From positions 44,147 to 108,146 of the forward strand of contig CAZPWS010000004.1 in the NCBI GenBank assembly GCA_964590225.1: 64,000 nt of DNA. Reading direction: 5' to 3'. The notes beneath the pieces were generated by a model that worked only from the letters and a program-made list of their open reading frames with translations, ran no database searches and was not told where the DNA came from. Below, in pieces: positions 26,672-36,388 of this stretch. The translations under genes were made by a program, and so were the position numbers. The DNA comes from JAEUSG01 sp964590225 (GTDB taxonomy: Bacteria > Fibrobacterota > OXYB2-FULL-49-7 > JAEUSG01). How positions within the stretch are numbered: the first letter of the stretch is position 1; each line of letters opens with the position of its first letter.

Positions 26672-28036
26672 TTAAAAGCTTATCTTTCCAAACTCTTTTA
26701 ATTTTGTTAACACAAGTTCTTTAATCTCGTTTAGTCTATTTTCATTCTCAGCTTCAAACCGTAAAACAATTATTGGCTGAGTATTAGACGCACGAATAAG
26801 ACCCCATCCATCTCCAAAATTTACCCGTACTCCGTCAATACTAACCGTATCAAATTTACTGCCGAAATACTCAACTGCTTTTTCGGTTATTCTGAACTTT
26901 TCGTCGTCTGAGTCGCAATCAATTCTCATTTCTGGAGTAGAAACAAAAACCGGCAATTTAGCCACAATTGAAGAAAGCGGTTCATCGCTTTTATCGAGTA
27001 TCTCAAGAAGGCGATATGCTGCATATATGGCATCGTCATAACCAAAATAACGGTCGGCGAAAAACATATGGCCACTCATCTCTCCTGCCAATAGGGCGCC
27101 AGTCTCTTTCATTTTAGCCTTAAGAAGTGAATGGCCGGTCTTCCACATTACAGGAACTCCGCCAGCCTTTTTAATCTCTTTTTCAAGGGCATCCGAACAC
27201 TTAACCTCATAAATTACAGAGGTTCCTTTCCTTTCCTTAAGAACTTCAAGTGCATAAAGCAGTAAAAGATAATCCCCCCAGATCACCCTACCCTTATTGT
27301 CAACAATACCTATTCTATCGCTATCGCCGTCAAAAGCAATTCCAACTTCAGCCTCTGTTTCTGCCACTTTTAACTTTAATGCCGCAAGATTTTTTTCAAC
27401 GGTGGGATCTGGATGGTGGTTTGGAAAGCGACCATCAACCTCACAAAAAAGTTCTACAACATCTATTCCACTTTTCCGTAAAAGACGAGGTAAAAAGAGC
27501 GCAGCCGTACCATTACCTGCATCTATTACAACCTTGTGCTTTTTTCTGAATGAAAATTTCCCAATAATCATTTCTTCATATTCAGAAATTATATCGTACT
27601 CTTCTGCTTTCCCCATACCATCAATAAAAGCGTTTCTCTCGATAATATCCCGTATAGCACGAATATCATCACCATATATCGTTGATTTTCCAATACCTAA
27701 CTTAAAACCGTTAAACTCGGCAGGATTGTGTGATCCGGTAACCATAATGCTGCCGCCAATATCAAGTTTGAACAGGCTGTAGTACGACAGCGGAGTTGGA
27801 ATATGCCCCAGCTTAACCACATCAAGTCCTGACGCAGTTACAGCACTAACGAGTGTATCTATGAATCTGCCGGATGAAAGGCGTACATCACCGCCTATTG
27901 AAACCTTTTTTACCCCCTGCGCCGCCGCAAACGCTGCAAAACCGCGCCCAATTAAGTAAACCGCTTCATCTGTTAAGTCAGTGTCAACAAGACCTCTTAT
28001 ATCATATTCCCTGAAAATAAACGGATTTAAATGCAT
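26672..28036 (-). CDS. Phosphomannomutase/phosphoglucomutase
   Basis: Interconverts hexose 1- and 6-phosphates for envelope sugar synthesis. 454 residues from the ATG at 28036, which follows AGGAGTGGAA; a longer frame to 28129 is rejected. The phosphoserine motif is VTGSHNP with S102, and the metal motif is FDGDSDR with D236, D238 and D240. The sugar-binding GEMSGH loop and a C-terminal phosphate-binding domain (RASNTQP) are present. Which sugar is preferred (AlgC/ManB-like) cannot be told by eye. It is the first gene of the operon that continues into der, plsY and gpsA. Confidence 0.94.
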   Translation of the reverse strand: MHLNPFIFREYDIRGLVDTDLTDEAVYLIGRGFAAFAAAQGVKKVSIGGDVRLSSGRFIDTLVSAVTASGLDVVKLGHIPTPLSYYSLFKLDIGGSIMVTGSHNPAEFNGFKLGIGKSTIYGDDIRAIRDIIERNAFIDGMGKAEEYDIISEYEEMIIGKFSFRKKHKVVIDAGNGTAALFLPRLLRKSGIDVVELFCEVDGRFPNHHPDPTVEKNLAALKLKVAETEAEVGIAFDGDSDRIGIVDNKGRVIWGDYLLLLYALEVLKERKGTSVIYEVKCSDALEKEIKKAGGVPVMWKTGHSLLKAKMKETGALLAGEMSGHMFFADRYFGYDDAIYAAYRLLEILDKSDEPLSSIVAKLPVFVSTPEMRIDCDSDDEKFRITEKAVEYFGSKFDTVSIDGVRVNFGDGWGLIRASNTQPIIVLRFEAENENRLNEIKELVLTKLKEFGKISF

Positions 28037-28197
28037 TTCCACTCCTGAAATAATTAATGTCCGATCGAAAGAAACAACCAAATGAGCCATGAAAGATACT
28101 TTTAAAGACCACTCTCTGGCAATGAACACAATGGCTCCATTTAAAATTTTTGTATATTCTTGGTACTGCTTGACTTTTCATTATCGTGGAGGTTTTT

Positions 28198-29670
28198 ATG
28201 AAAAAAATGGTTCTAATTTCTCTTTTGATCGCTATGGGTGTTTCGGCAAACACCGACAAACGGCCACCTGCGGCTGGAAGCATTAAATTCGGATCTGATA
28301 AACGACTCGAAAAAGACATCGCCAAAGCAAAACAGACGAGTCAAGCTTTTATTAATGTTGCGCGGGAAGTTAGCCCGTCTGTTGTAAGCGTTTCAAGTGC
28401 AAGGATAATGAGGGCGCCTGCCCAACAGTTTTTTGGCACACCATTCGACTTCTTTTTTGGACCAGGAATGCCTCAACAGCGTCAACCCCAGCAAAAGGAA
28501 CGCGAATTCAGACAGGAAGGCTTGGGCTCCGGTGTGATTGTTAGCGAAGATGGATACATTTTAACGAACAATCATGTAGTTGAAGGGGCCGATGAAATTA
28601 CAATTACCCTCGCGGAGGGGCAAGAGGTTCCCGCTGAAATTGTCGGAAACGATAAAGAGTCAGACATTGCTGTTCTAAAACTAAAAGAAAAAGTTTCAAA
28701 GCTAAAGGTTGCTGCATTCGGAAACTCTGATGCCATAGATATTGGTGAGTGGGTCTTGGCAATTGGAAACCCTTTTTCAAAAAAATTATCGCATACAGTA
28801 ACAGCGGGTATCGTCTCTGCCAAAGGTCGTAGCACTGGAATAAATGTTTACGAAAATTTTATCCAGACCGACGCGTCAATAAATCCTGGAAACAGTGGAG
28901 GCGCACTTGTTAATCTTGCTGGCGAGGTCATAGGCATCAACACAGCAATAATGTCAACATCTGGAGGCAATGTAGGCATTGGTTTTGCAATCCCCATAAA
29001 TATGGCCAGAAAAGTTATGGAAGACCTTGTGTATAAAGGAAAAGTATCCCGTGGATGGCTTGGCATTGAAATGCAGGAGATCGAAAAGAACCTCGCGGAT
29101 GCGCTCGGCATGAAAAACAATAACGGCGTACTTGTAAAAAAGGTACTCGAGAATACACCGGCTGAAAAAGGCGGCCTTAAAAGTGGTGATGCAATTATTG
29201 CTATTGATGGAAACTCAATTTCAAATCCCGAACAGTTACGAAACATGATCGGCAACCTTTTACCCGAAACAAAACTTAAGTTCACAATTATTCGAGACAG
29301 AAAAGAAAAAGTTATCGATATTGTTCTTGCTGAAAGAAATCTCCAGGCAACTTCTTCTCAATCAATAGAAAACGATGATGCAATAGGTATGACCGTAAAA
29401 CCCGTAACGCCAGACTTGGCTCAACGATATGAAATTGACGCTTCGGACAAAGGTGTTGTAATAACTGCTATAAAGCCTAAAAGCCCCGCCTCATCAGCCA
29501 GCCTACAAGAGGGAGATCTGATTCAAAAGGTTGATGGTACAGAAATAACTTCGGTTGACGATTACACAAAAGCTGTAAAAAATGCAAAAGGGAAAGCTCT
29601 CTTGTTGTTTGTTAAGCGAGGTAAGAATACCCTATTTGTCGGCGTAAAACTGCCTGATCCTGCTAAATAA
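28198..29670 (+). CDS. HtrA/Do-family periplasmic serine protease
   Basis: Envelope quality-control protease with two PDZ domains, 490 residues. The ATG at 28198 is five bases after GGAGG. The signal peptide is MKKMVLISLLIAMGVSA. A Gln/Phe/Pro-rich loop (about 75-105) precedes the protease core. The triad is H126 (TNNHVVEG), D156 (KESDIAVL) and S233 (NPGNSGGAL). PDZ1 begins near SRGWLGIEMQ and PDZ2 near AIGMTVKPVTP. The glycosyltransferase start follows the stop without a gap. Confidence 0.95.
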   Translation: MKKMVLISLLIAMGVSANTDKRPPAAGSIKFGSDKRLEKDIAKAKQTSQAFINVAREVSPSVVSVSSARIMRAPAQQFFGTPFDFFFGPGMPQQRQPQQKEREFRQEGLGSGVIVSEDGYILTNNHVVEGADEITITLAEGQEVPAEIVGNDKESDIAVLKLKEKVSKLKVAAFGNSDAIDIGEWVLAIGNPFSKKLSHTVTAGIVSAKGRSTGINVYENFIQTDASINPGNSGGALVNLAGEVIGINTAIMSTSGGNVGIGFAIPINMARKVMEDLVYKGKVSRGWLGIEMQEIEKNLADALGMKNNNGVLVKKVLENTPAEKGGLKSGDAIIAIDGNSISNPEQLRNMIGNLLPETKLKFTIIRDRKEKVIDIVLAERNLQATSSQSIENDDAIGMTVKPVTPDLAQRYEIDASDKGVVITAIKPKSPASSASLQEGDLIQKVDGTEITSVDDYTKAVKNAKGKALLLFVKRGKNTLFVGVKLPDPAK

Positions 29671-30828
29671 ATGGGGGAGAAACCGCCGCTTCTCATTTTT
29701 AATTATAACTTTGCCCCCCACCTTGGGGGCATACAAACTTATTCTCTTAATCTGTGTAAACAGCTGCATATTTTGGGCTTTAAAGTAATTGTGCTCGCGC
29801 GAAATTATGATAATGCCGCTGAGTTTGATGCCGACATCCCGTTCAAGATTGTTCGTATGAAAGGCGTAGGTATTAAACCATTTCGAATTCCACTAATGAT
29901 ATTCTATTTAACAAAAACTGTTTTAAGACACAAAGTACGATTCGTTCATTGCATATCATGGTTGCCTGCCGGCTTTATAGCCAACCTTTTGAGTACCCCT
30001 TTACGATTCAAATACATTACATCCTGCCATGGCAGCGAAATTACTCAGGCAAAATGTTTTCGAAAACTTCTGCTAAAAAGCACGCTGAACAATTCATCTT
30101 GGATTATTTCCGGCAACAGGTACCTTAAACCAAAGATCGAAGAAATAATTAGTAGGCAAACACCTATATCGATAATTCATTATGGGGTTGATACCGATGT
30201 ATTTCATAAAAATCTCGATCCAGATTTTCTCCGTTCGCGTTTTACAGCAGTAGGACGCCAGATTCTGCTTACTGTTGCAGAACTTAAACCACGAAAAGGA
30301 ATCGACAAAACCATAGAAGCGCTCCAACTACTTAAGGAAAAAGGGGTCGAGCCCATATACATAATCGTAGGAACAGGAAACGATGAAAAGAGATTAAGAC
30401 TCCTTGCAAAAAAATCCAATATTGAAAATAGTGTAATTTTCGCTGGTGCCGTAACCGACACCGATATCCCTTTTTACTATGCACTGGCAGATCTCTACAT
30501 AATGCCTAACAGAGAATCAACAGATCACGATATCGAAGGATTCGGAATATCCTTCATAGAAGCGCAGGCAACAGGAGTGCCCGTAATAGGCGGCAAGAGT
30601 GGTGGAGTCGAGGATGCCATAGTAGATAAAAAAACTGGATTCCTCGTAGATGGAAATAATATTCAGGAAATTGCAGACACTCTGCATGGATTGCTCACAA
30701 ATAATGAACTTAAGAAATCAATGGGACAAATGGGAATAGAGAGAGCAAAAACACTTTTTTCGTGGGAAATCATCATAAATAGAACCGTAATGATTTACAA
30801 CAAAATTGGTTGGGCAAACGCGAAATAA
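29671..30828 (+). CDS. GT4-family glycosyltransferase
   Basis: A 385-residue retaining glycosyltransferase of the GT-B fold. The N-terminal domain shows APHLGGIQTYSLNL, and CHGSEITQA is in the middle. The C-terminal donor-binding domain has AELKPRKGIDKTIEAL, IVGTGNDEKRLR and the E-x7-E motif in GFGISFIEAQATGVPVIGG. It probably adds a sugar to a lipid or polysaccharide. The start directly abuts the htrA stop, so it is co-transcribed. No other polysaccharide genes are beside it. Confidence 0.9.
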   Translation: MGEKPPLLIFNYNFAPHLGGIQTYSLNLCKQLHILGFKVIVLARNYDNAAEFDADIPFKIVRMKGVGIKPFRIPLMIFYLTKTVLRHKVRFVHCISWLPAGFIANLLSTPLRFKYITSCHGSEITQAKCFRKLLLKSTLNNSSWIISGNRYLKPKIEEIISRQTPISIIHYGVDTDVFHKNLDPDFLRSRFTAVGRQILLTVAELKPRKGIDKTIEALQLLKEKGVEPIYIIVGTGNDEKRLRLLAKKSNIENSVIFAGAVTDTDIPFYYALADLYIMPNRESTDHDIEGFGISFIEAQATGVPVIGGKSGGVEDAIVDKKTGFLVDGNNIQEIADTLHGLLTNNELKKSMGQMGIERAKTLFSWEIIINRTVMIYNKIGWANAK

Positions 30829-30841
30829 TCTCTTTACTATT

Positions 30842-31831
30842 TTACCTCCAAACATACTGAACAGTAGCCGAGAGCAAGGGGATGTTTTGAAAACGGTTAC
30901 CCTGAACCGCTAAATCAATGTTGGTTGACCGAATAAGCCTAAAACCGATTCCAGCCGACCAAGTATTGAAGTCTGTACGCTCAAAACTTTCATCCGCAGC
31001 ACTTCCAGACAACGAATTGTACCAATGAACAATCTCTGCCCAGATAAATCTATAGCCAAGCCTTATGTAAATGTCTTTCTCAATTCGAAGGTCAAGACCC
31101 GTTTTTAACAATTTATCACCGTAAGACGGAATTTGGAAATCTGAATAAAATCTGGTATTCTGCCACGCTTTTGACGCATAACTTAAGCCAAAGGAGTAGG
31201 CAGAAGGCAATGGAAAGGAATCAGTTGAAGAAAGGGTTAATCCTAAATTTCTTGCAGAGGCGCCTAAACGAATCCGGCCATTAGCAGACAAAACTTGTAT
31301 TCCTGCATCTACTGCAAGGGCAGACCAACTTTCAACCTCTACCTGCTCTCTTATACCCTTAATTGTTGCACCAATATTAACAGGCCGCCCCATAAGAAAA
31401 GCAAAGTCGGTTTTGGCAGCGGCGGTAAAACCAGCTTCAAAACTGCCCGCAGTGAAGGATCCACCGGTTTCACCCTGTACATTAGCGTATTCAAACGCCC
31501 CCGCGTTAAGGTAATTGATATAGCCGCCAAGAGCGATCCCGTCCTTCGATTTTTTATTTAACGGTGACGCAAAAGCCACCATACCCCGTTGAATATCAAG
31601 CACATAATGAAGGTAGTCAAAAGCAAATGTCCGAGTTCGTAAGCCAGACAAGCCTGCGGGATTAGCAGCAATTGAATAAACATCCCCAAAACCGGCAGTA
31701 TATGCTCCCCCGAGAGAAACGGGCATAGCACCAGCCTGAACACTCAGAAACTCAAAGCCAGCAATTCCACTCTTCTCTCCTGCAAAAAGAGTGCAAGACA
31801 ATAATAATGATAATAGGCTAACTATGCGCAT
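30842..31831 (-). CDS. PorV/PorQ-like outer-membrane protein
   Basis: 329 residues with a signal peptide (IVSLLSLLLSCTLFAG). The opening of the mature protein, FEFLSVQAGAMPVSLGGAYTA then IAANPAGLSG, is the pattern of the PorV/PorQ (UPF0164-like) family, a FadL-related 14-strand barrel. In Bacteroidota PorV receives substrates of the type IX secretion system; in other FCB phyla related barrels occur with or without it. It is the last gene of the operon 36261-30842. The window shows no other type IX genes. Confidence 0.8.
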   Translation of the reverse strand: MRIVSLLSLLLSCTLFAGEKSGIAGFEFLSVQAGAMPVSLGGAYTAGFGDVYSIAANPAGLSGLRTRTFAFDYLHYVLDIQRGMVAFASPLNKKSKDGIALGGYINYLNAGAFEYANVQGETGGSFTAGSFEAGFTAAAKTDFAFLMGRPVNIGATIKGIREQVEVESWSALAVDAGIQVLSANGRIRLGASARNLGLTLSSTDSFPLPSAYSFGLSYASKAWQNTRFYSDFQIPSYGDKLLKTGLDLRIEKDIYIRLGYRFIWAEIVHWYNSLSGSAADESFERTDFNTWSAGIGFRLIRSTNIDLAVQGNRFQNIPLLSATVQYVWR

Positions 31832-31860
31832 ATCGTAGTCAAAATACGAAAGTGTATCTC

Positions 31861-32505
31861 TTATTTCAACACTCTCTTTGTTACTGCTACTGAGATTGTT
31901 CCCGATTGCCTTGTTTTTATTTTAACTTTTTGTGGTCTTAAAAATGTGTCATAAGCGGAAAATTGTACTAAAAACTGGTCATCTTTCGCAGAAAACGAAA
32001 CCAAGTTGCCAGACGATTTTTCAAATAATGCTGTAAACCTATCCCCCGTAAGAGTTATCTCTTTTTCGTTACAAAAAAGCTCGGTAAATGCCCCCATTAA
32101 CTGGAAAGGAATATGCGGCCTCCCCAGTATCATTCTAATGATTGAAACATATGCTTCGCTATTATCAACTATGGGACTATTTCTGACATCCCCAAGCAGC
32201 GTTGACTTAACAGACATCTTGCCATTTACGCCATAAATGTTAACCAGGGACTCACCCCATTCAGTAAAAACCTCAATGTAAAATGAGTCAGGCGTGGAAT
32301 AAACAAGCTTTCCCTTAGCCTCTATTGCCAAAATAGATTTTATATAACCTATCTCAAAGTCAATTTCACCATGCTTAATTGTATCTGATTTTGCTGCCAT
32401 ACTGTTCATAAAAAATAACAGATCACTCGGACATGGCGTATCGATGTGTTTATTACAGGAGGAGATAAAAAAAACAATAAACAACAGTAGCAATGTTTTT
32501 ATCAC
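31861..32505 (-). CDS. Lipoprotein, LolA/LolB-like or DUF4292-like
   Basis: 214 residues. The lipobox IFFISSC-type signal has the predicted lipidated cysteine at 17. The body is a beta-rich fold with segments KSILAIEAKGKLVYSTPDSF, VNIYGVNGKMSVKST and KITLTGDRF-like strands, which recalls the LolA/LolB/DUF4292 half-barrel that binds lipid. The start is a GTG that overlaps the stop of the TPR lipoprotein gene as GTGA. It may handle lipids or lipoproteins for the PorV-like protein encoded downstream (inference). Confidence 0.7.
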   Translation of the reverse strand: MIKTLLLLFIVFFISSCNKHIDTPCPSDLLFFMNSMAAKSDTIKHGEIDFEIGYIKSILAIEAKGKLVYSTPDSFYIEVFTEWGESLVNIYGVNGKMSVKSTLLGDVRNSPIVDNSEAYVSIIRMILGRPHIPFQLMGAFTELFCNEKEITLTGDRFTALFEKSSGNLVSFSAKDDQFLVQFSAYDTFLRPQKVKIKTRQSGTISVAVTKRVLK

Positions 32506-34223
32506 CTGATTTTTTCCAATCTATTTTTTGCCTTATCGTTCTTGCTATCAAGCTTAATTATCTTAGTCCAAAAGTCGGCAGCCTCAGAAGTTCTGCCAAG
32601 TTTATCGTATATCTCCGCGAGATGTTCAAGTATTTCTACATCCTTACCATCGGAATTCGCATAGGCTTTTTTGAGCCATATAAGGGCATTATTCAGCCTT
32701 TCTCCACCCATTTTATACAATATCCATCCGTAGGTGTCCATGTAGGCGCTATTGAGACTATCAAGATAAAGTGCCCTGCCAACAAGCTTTTCGGCTTCTT
32801 CTAATTTTATCCCACTATCAGCGTACATATAAGACAGATAGTTATAAGCCCTGTGATTCATGGTATCGCGAAGAATAACCAGCGACAAAAGGCTTTCAGC
32901 TTTACTGAAATTACCGCGCCTCTCTTCCGATGCCCCCCATCTGAATATTGATTCATAATTCAGCGTATCTGCCTCTGATGCCCTTCTAAAAAATTGAGCT
33001 GCATTGGCATAGTCTTTTTTTGACTCATATGCTACTGCAGTAAAATACAACGACTCGCAATCATCTAATGGCGCTATGGCACGGTTTTTATTTAAGAACA
33101 GCAAGGCACTGTCTGGTTTTTCATTTCGCAAGTAGGCAAGAGCAAGATTTAAATAAACCGACTTATTCGATGAATCAAGAGCAATAGAAGCAAGAAACGA
33201 AGCGATAGAAGAATCAAGCTTGTTTAATGACAATTGTGCTGCTCCAAGAAAAAAATAAGAGTCAGGATCTGGTCGTTGTAAAACCACTATTTTAAGTAAG
33301 GACTCAGCCGCAAGAAATCTACCCCGTGCATGTAGAAAATGACCAAAAATCTTTAAGTCTTCAACACCCCCTCCTATTCTCAGTAGATTTCTATAGGTAG
33401 TCTCCGCGCTATCAAGCATTCCAAAACCAATTTGCATGGTGGCCAAATCTCTAAAAACCTGATTTTTGTTACCTCCAGTTATGGTTTCTGCTGCCTTTCG
33501 CACAAGAACAAGAATAGAGTCGGCACACGCGCCCCCACTCTCAGCCAATTTAAAAAGAGCATATCTAAGAGAAGGTGAATAAACAAACTTTTCAATAAGC
33601 CTTGTTGCTGGATCTAAGGCCTTGAAACAGTCGCCGCTCCGTACATACTGCGAGATAAGCCTTTCGTAAGCGGTTATAGCATATTCCGGTTTTTGCGATA
33701 GCGCCTTTGCTGTGCGAATGGCCAAAGCAGTATCTTTCGCAGTTTCAGCCAATAAATATTCAAGATCTAAAACTTCATAATCTGTAGCGTCTGAATCTTT
33801 CTTTAATCTTAAAATCAATTTTTCAAGATCTGTAAATCGAGCTGATCTAAAAAGCAATTGCGCATATAGTTTACCTCTCACGACAGAAGAATCCTGAGCC
33901 GGATATATGACATCAAGTATCGCCAATGCCTCTTTCAACCTTCCTGTTGAAAGGTACCTCTGCAAAAGAATATCCATTACTGAAACTGCCTCGGTATCTA
34001 TCTTGACAACTTCCTCGTATAGGCGGACAGATTCATCCACTTCACCCGAAAGTTCATGCTGCCTTGCACGGATAAAGAGCTCATATGCGATATCCTTCCG
34101 ATCAAGGGCTCCAGTTAGCGACGGCAACTCGCGCAAAGGTTCGTTTTTTTTTATTTGAGCAACGCACCCAGAAAATAAAGTGAGCCATATTCCCAAACAG
34201 ACTGCAAGTACAGTGTAACTCAT
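32502..34223 (-). CDS. TPR-repeat lipoprotein
   Basis: 573 residues, with a lipoprotein signal (lipobox LFSGC, cysteine 20) and then about a dozen tetratricopeptide-like helix pairs spanning almost the whole mature chain (for example YELFIRARQHELSGEVDESV, PDSYFFLGAAQLSLNKLDSS and YAYNYLSYMYADSG-like units). Such proteins scaffold envelope complexes. It is coupled to the PASTA gene upstream (ATGA) and to the lipoprotein gene downstream (GTGA). No enzymatic motif is visible. Confidence 0.85.
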   Translation of the reverse strand: MSYTVLAVCLGIWLTLFSGCVAQIKKNEPLRELPSLTGALDRKDIAYELFIRARQHELSGEVDESVRLYEEVVKIDTEAVSVMDILLQRYLSTGRLKEALAILDVIYPAQDSSVVRGKLYAQLLFRSARFTDLEKLILRLKKDSDATDYEVLDLEYLLAETAKDTALAIRTAKALSQKPEYAITAYERLISQYVRSGDCFKALDPATRLIEKFVYSPSLRYALFKLAESGGACADSILVLVRKAAETITGGNKNQVFRDLATMQIGFGMLDSAETTYRNLLRIGGGVEDLKIFGHFLHARGRFLAAESLLKIVVLQRPDPDSYFFLGAAQLSLNKLDSSIASFLASIALDSSNKSVYLNLALAYLRNEKPDSALLFLNKNRAIAPLDDCESLYFTAVAYESKKDYANAAQFFRRASEADTLNYESIFRWGASEERRGNFSKAESLLSLVILRDTMNHRAYNYLSYMYADSGIKLEEAEKLVGRALYLDSLNSAYMDTYGWILYKMGGERLNNALIWLKKAYANSDGKDVEILEHLAEIYDKLGRTSEAADFWTKIIKLDSKNDKAKNRLEKIR

Positions 34224-34969
34224 TCCGATACTGTCAAATCTATTAAAGAACCACGCGAGACAAGCGCCCCTGCGGCTACGCTTTGCTTAAGAATAGTGCC
34301 TGGCAGCATTTCGCTGTCAACTTTTAGTGTGACTGAGCCCAAACGGAGTCCCGACTTGAGAATCAATCTCTTTCCTTCTTCAATAGTTAACCCTACGGTG
34401 AAAGGAACCGAAGCCACATTTCCAACCGCGCGGCTCGCAATAACAACATCAACCGCACCACCCTTTACAAGCTTTGTACCAGGTTGATGGCTTACAGCAA
34501 TAATAGTACCTTGTTCCACATCGGGGCTAAATGATTCTTTGACCTCTCCAAGCCTGAGACCCCGTTTAAGAAGTGTATCGACAGCAACAAGGGGCATAAG
34601 TCCCAGTATTTGCGGAACAATCCTGAAATCCAAACCGGCGCTTATAACAAGAGAAACGCTTCTTTCCGCTTTAACTTCCTGTCCAGCAGTCGGAAACTGA
34701 TTCATTACCGTGCCGGAAGCAAGTGAGTCACTATACGAGAGTACAATTTCTCCTAAACTTAACCCTGCTTCACTAATTAGATCCTTGGCTGAAAGAGAAT
34801 CTCTGCCAACTAATTCCGGTACAACAACTGTTGAATAGAACTTGCCTTGCATGAACGGAAAAACAAATAAATCAACTATTAGAAAGACAGCAACGGAGAA
34901 AAAAGTGAAGAAAAATAAAAAAAGGGCAGATTTACGCAAGCCGTTCACTGTCATCACCGTGAAGTCCAT
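34220..34969 (-). CDS. Membrane-anchored protein with three PASTA domains
   Basis: 249 residues (or 244 if the ATG at 34954 is used). One transmembrane helix (ALFLFFFTFFSVAVFLIVDLF) is followed by three PASTA repeats of about 65 residues, each with a hydrophobic-Pro-x-Leu-GlyxxxxxA start (VVPELVGRDSLSAKDLI; RIVPQILGLMPLVAV; SVPFTVGLTIEEGK). PASTA domains bind muropeptides in kinases and penicillin-binding proteins; here they occur without either. The 5' end overlaps the Crp-like gene by 23-38 bp, and the stop overlaps the TPR gene start. It may link peptidoglycan sensing or division to the operon's lipoproteins. Confidence 0.9.
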   Translation of the reverse strand: MDFTVMTVNGLRKSALFLFFFTFFSVAVFLIVDLFVFPFMQGKFYSTVVVPELVGRDSLSAKDLISEAGLSLGEIVLSYSDSLASGTVMNQFPTAGQEVKAERSVSLVISAGLDFRIVPQILGLMPLVAVDTLLKRGLRLGEVKESFSPDVEQGTIIAVSHQPGTKLVKGGAVDVVIASRAVGNVASVPFTVGLTIEEGKRLILKSGLRLGSVTLKVDSEMLPGTILKQSVAAGALVSRGSLIDLTVSE

Positions 34970-35627
34970 CCCGCTTAAGAATGACTATCTTATCCCTCTC
35001 AATAATTAGGGCACCGGAACGCTGCAGTCTATTAAGAACACGGCTAACAGTCTCCCGTGTTGTACCTGTCATGTCTGCAATCTCCTGCTGGGTGGGTCTA
35101 TTGTCGATTACAATAATATCCCCTTTTGGCCTTCCCCGTTTATCCGCTAAGTCTATTAGCATATTGGCTATTCTTCCGTAAACCCCCAACAGCGCGAGAC
35201 TAGTGATACGCATATCTGCTTGGCGCAATCGGCGAGAGAATTCAATAAGCATCGAAAGGGCAAGTTTTGGATTTGTCTCAAGTTGGCTAAGCAGATCACT
35301 CCTGCGAAGAACGAGAAGATCGGTATCCTCTGCCGCAAAGGCGCTTGCTGAACGCGGCTCCCCATCAATCACAGACATCTCACCGAAATATTCTCCCGCC
35401 CCCATAATAGCAAGAATAGCCTCTTTCCCTTCATACCCCATTACCGATATTCGAATCTTCCCCTCAACAATAATAAACATGGCATTAGTTGAACTGTCCT
35501 CTTCGAGAACAATAGAAGCCCCTTTTTTGTACGAACGAGGAAAAACAACATCGGCAAGACGCCCAATCTCCTTATCAGTTAGTGTCCTGAATAGAGGTAT
35601 TTTAGAAAGGAGTTTTTCTTTATCCAT
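34932..35627 (-). CDS. Crp/Fnr-family transcriptional regulator
   Basis: 231 residues. A cyclic-nucleotide-binding beta roll (about 5-120) has GEYFGEMSVIDGEPRSASAFA. A long dimerisation helix follows, and then a C-terminal winged helix with PTQQEIADMTGTTRETVSRVL. There are no N-terminal cysteines for an Fnr-type Fe-S cluster. The beta roll motif GEMSVIDGEPRSA keeps the Gly-Glu and Arg-Ser-Ala pattern used for cyclic nucleotide phosphate, so a nucleotide ligand is possible. It sits inside the envelope operon between the AMIN-like and PASTA genes. Confidence 0.92.
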   Translation of the reverse strand: MDKEKLLSKIPLFRTLTDKEIGRLADVVFPRSYKKGASIVLEEDSSTNAMFIIVEGKIRISVMGYEGKEAILAIMGAGEYFGEMSVIDGEPRSASAFAAEDTDLLVLRRSDLLSQLETNPKLALSMLIEFSRRLRQADMRITSLALLGVYGRIANMLIDLADKRGRPKGDIIVIDNRPTQQEIADMTGTTRETVSRVLNRLQRSGALIIERDKIVILKRDGLHGDDSERLA

Positions 35628-35631
35628 TTGG

Positions 35632-36261
35632 CTAAGGTACAGGCGGAAGTGTTGGGGGATCCATCACCCAATCACCTTCTTTTGTTTTTGGTCCCTCTTC
35701 GGGGCGTAAAACCCATGCAATGACACCCGCGGTTACTCCAACTACGCTACCAATTATTATTGCCTTAGTTCTTGTTTTTGTTTGGGTTAATTCCGAACCA
35801 ACTTTAACCGTCCGGGACCATATCGTTTTAAGAGTAATGACATTAAAGTCATCTGTAACCGTAAAATCCCAGCTTATACCTTTTTCAACCGGTAACAGGA
35901 CTCTAACAACATCTTTAAAAAGTGGGGACAAACCTTCAATATCTTTATTTACATTCAACCGTTCCTGTGTCACAACTCCACCAGATACAAATGGTGCCTG
36001 TGCAACCTCGGGCAGTTTTTCATCTCCAAGCACTGCGTCGTAAAACTGGAGCTCAAGCACACTATCTCTAAAGGTGTGAAAATATTGTGTTGGCCTGCCG
36101 GAAAAAATAAACGAGACATCAGTTTTCTGAACACCTGCCTTATCGCCCTGTCTTTCATCGACTTGCACCCCCATAAGCTCCGCTTTTTCTTTAAGATCAA
36201 GCTGTGCAAATGGTAAAGCAACAAGCAAATACAATAGAGCTATAAAAGTCTTCGATATCAT
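35632..36261 (-). CDS. Secreted protein with an AMIN-like domain and a C-terminal membrane helix
   Basis: 209 residues. The signal peptide is SKTFIALLYLLVALPFA. Residues about 45-155 look like an AMIN-type beta domain (DVSFIFSGRPTQYFHTF, then DSVLELQFYDAV), a fold that targets some envelope proteins to peptidoglycan or to secretin complexes. A hydrophobic helix lies near 168-188 (AIIIGSVVGVTAGVIAWVL), and a Pro-rich tail ends the protein. The ATG at 36261 follows GGAG. It is the first gene of the operon that runs on to the PorV-like gene. The AMIN assignment is tentative. Confidence 0.65.
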   Translation of the reverse strand: MISKTFIALLYLLVALPFAQLDLKEKAELMGVQVDERQGDKAGVQKTDVSFIFSGRPTQYFHTFRDSVLELQFYDAVLGDEKLPEVAQAPFVSGGVVTQERLNVNKDIEGLSPLFKDVVRVLLPVEKGISWDFTVTDDFNVITLKTIWSRTVKVGSELTQTKTRTKAIIIGSVVGVTAGVIAWVLRPEEGPKTKEGDWVMDPPTLPPVP

Positions 36262-36388
36262 ATAATATTATCTCCTTTTTATTAAAATACTCATATCCAT
36301 TTGGTTTAGCAATAGCTTTAACTGCCAAAATTGCCACAATGACTATCCAACACACTGTGTGAGAAATTATCTTAAATATCGATAAACT

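Noticed and set aside
26672..28129. Longer start for the phosphohexomutase at 28129
   Set aside because: The extra 31 residues are not family-like. The ATG at 28036 has a good ribosome site and begins the conserved FREYDIRG region.
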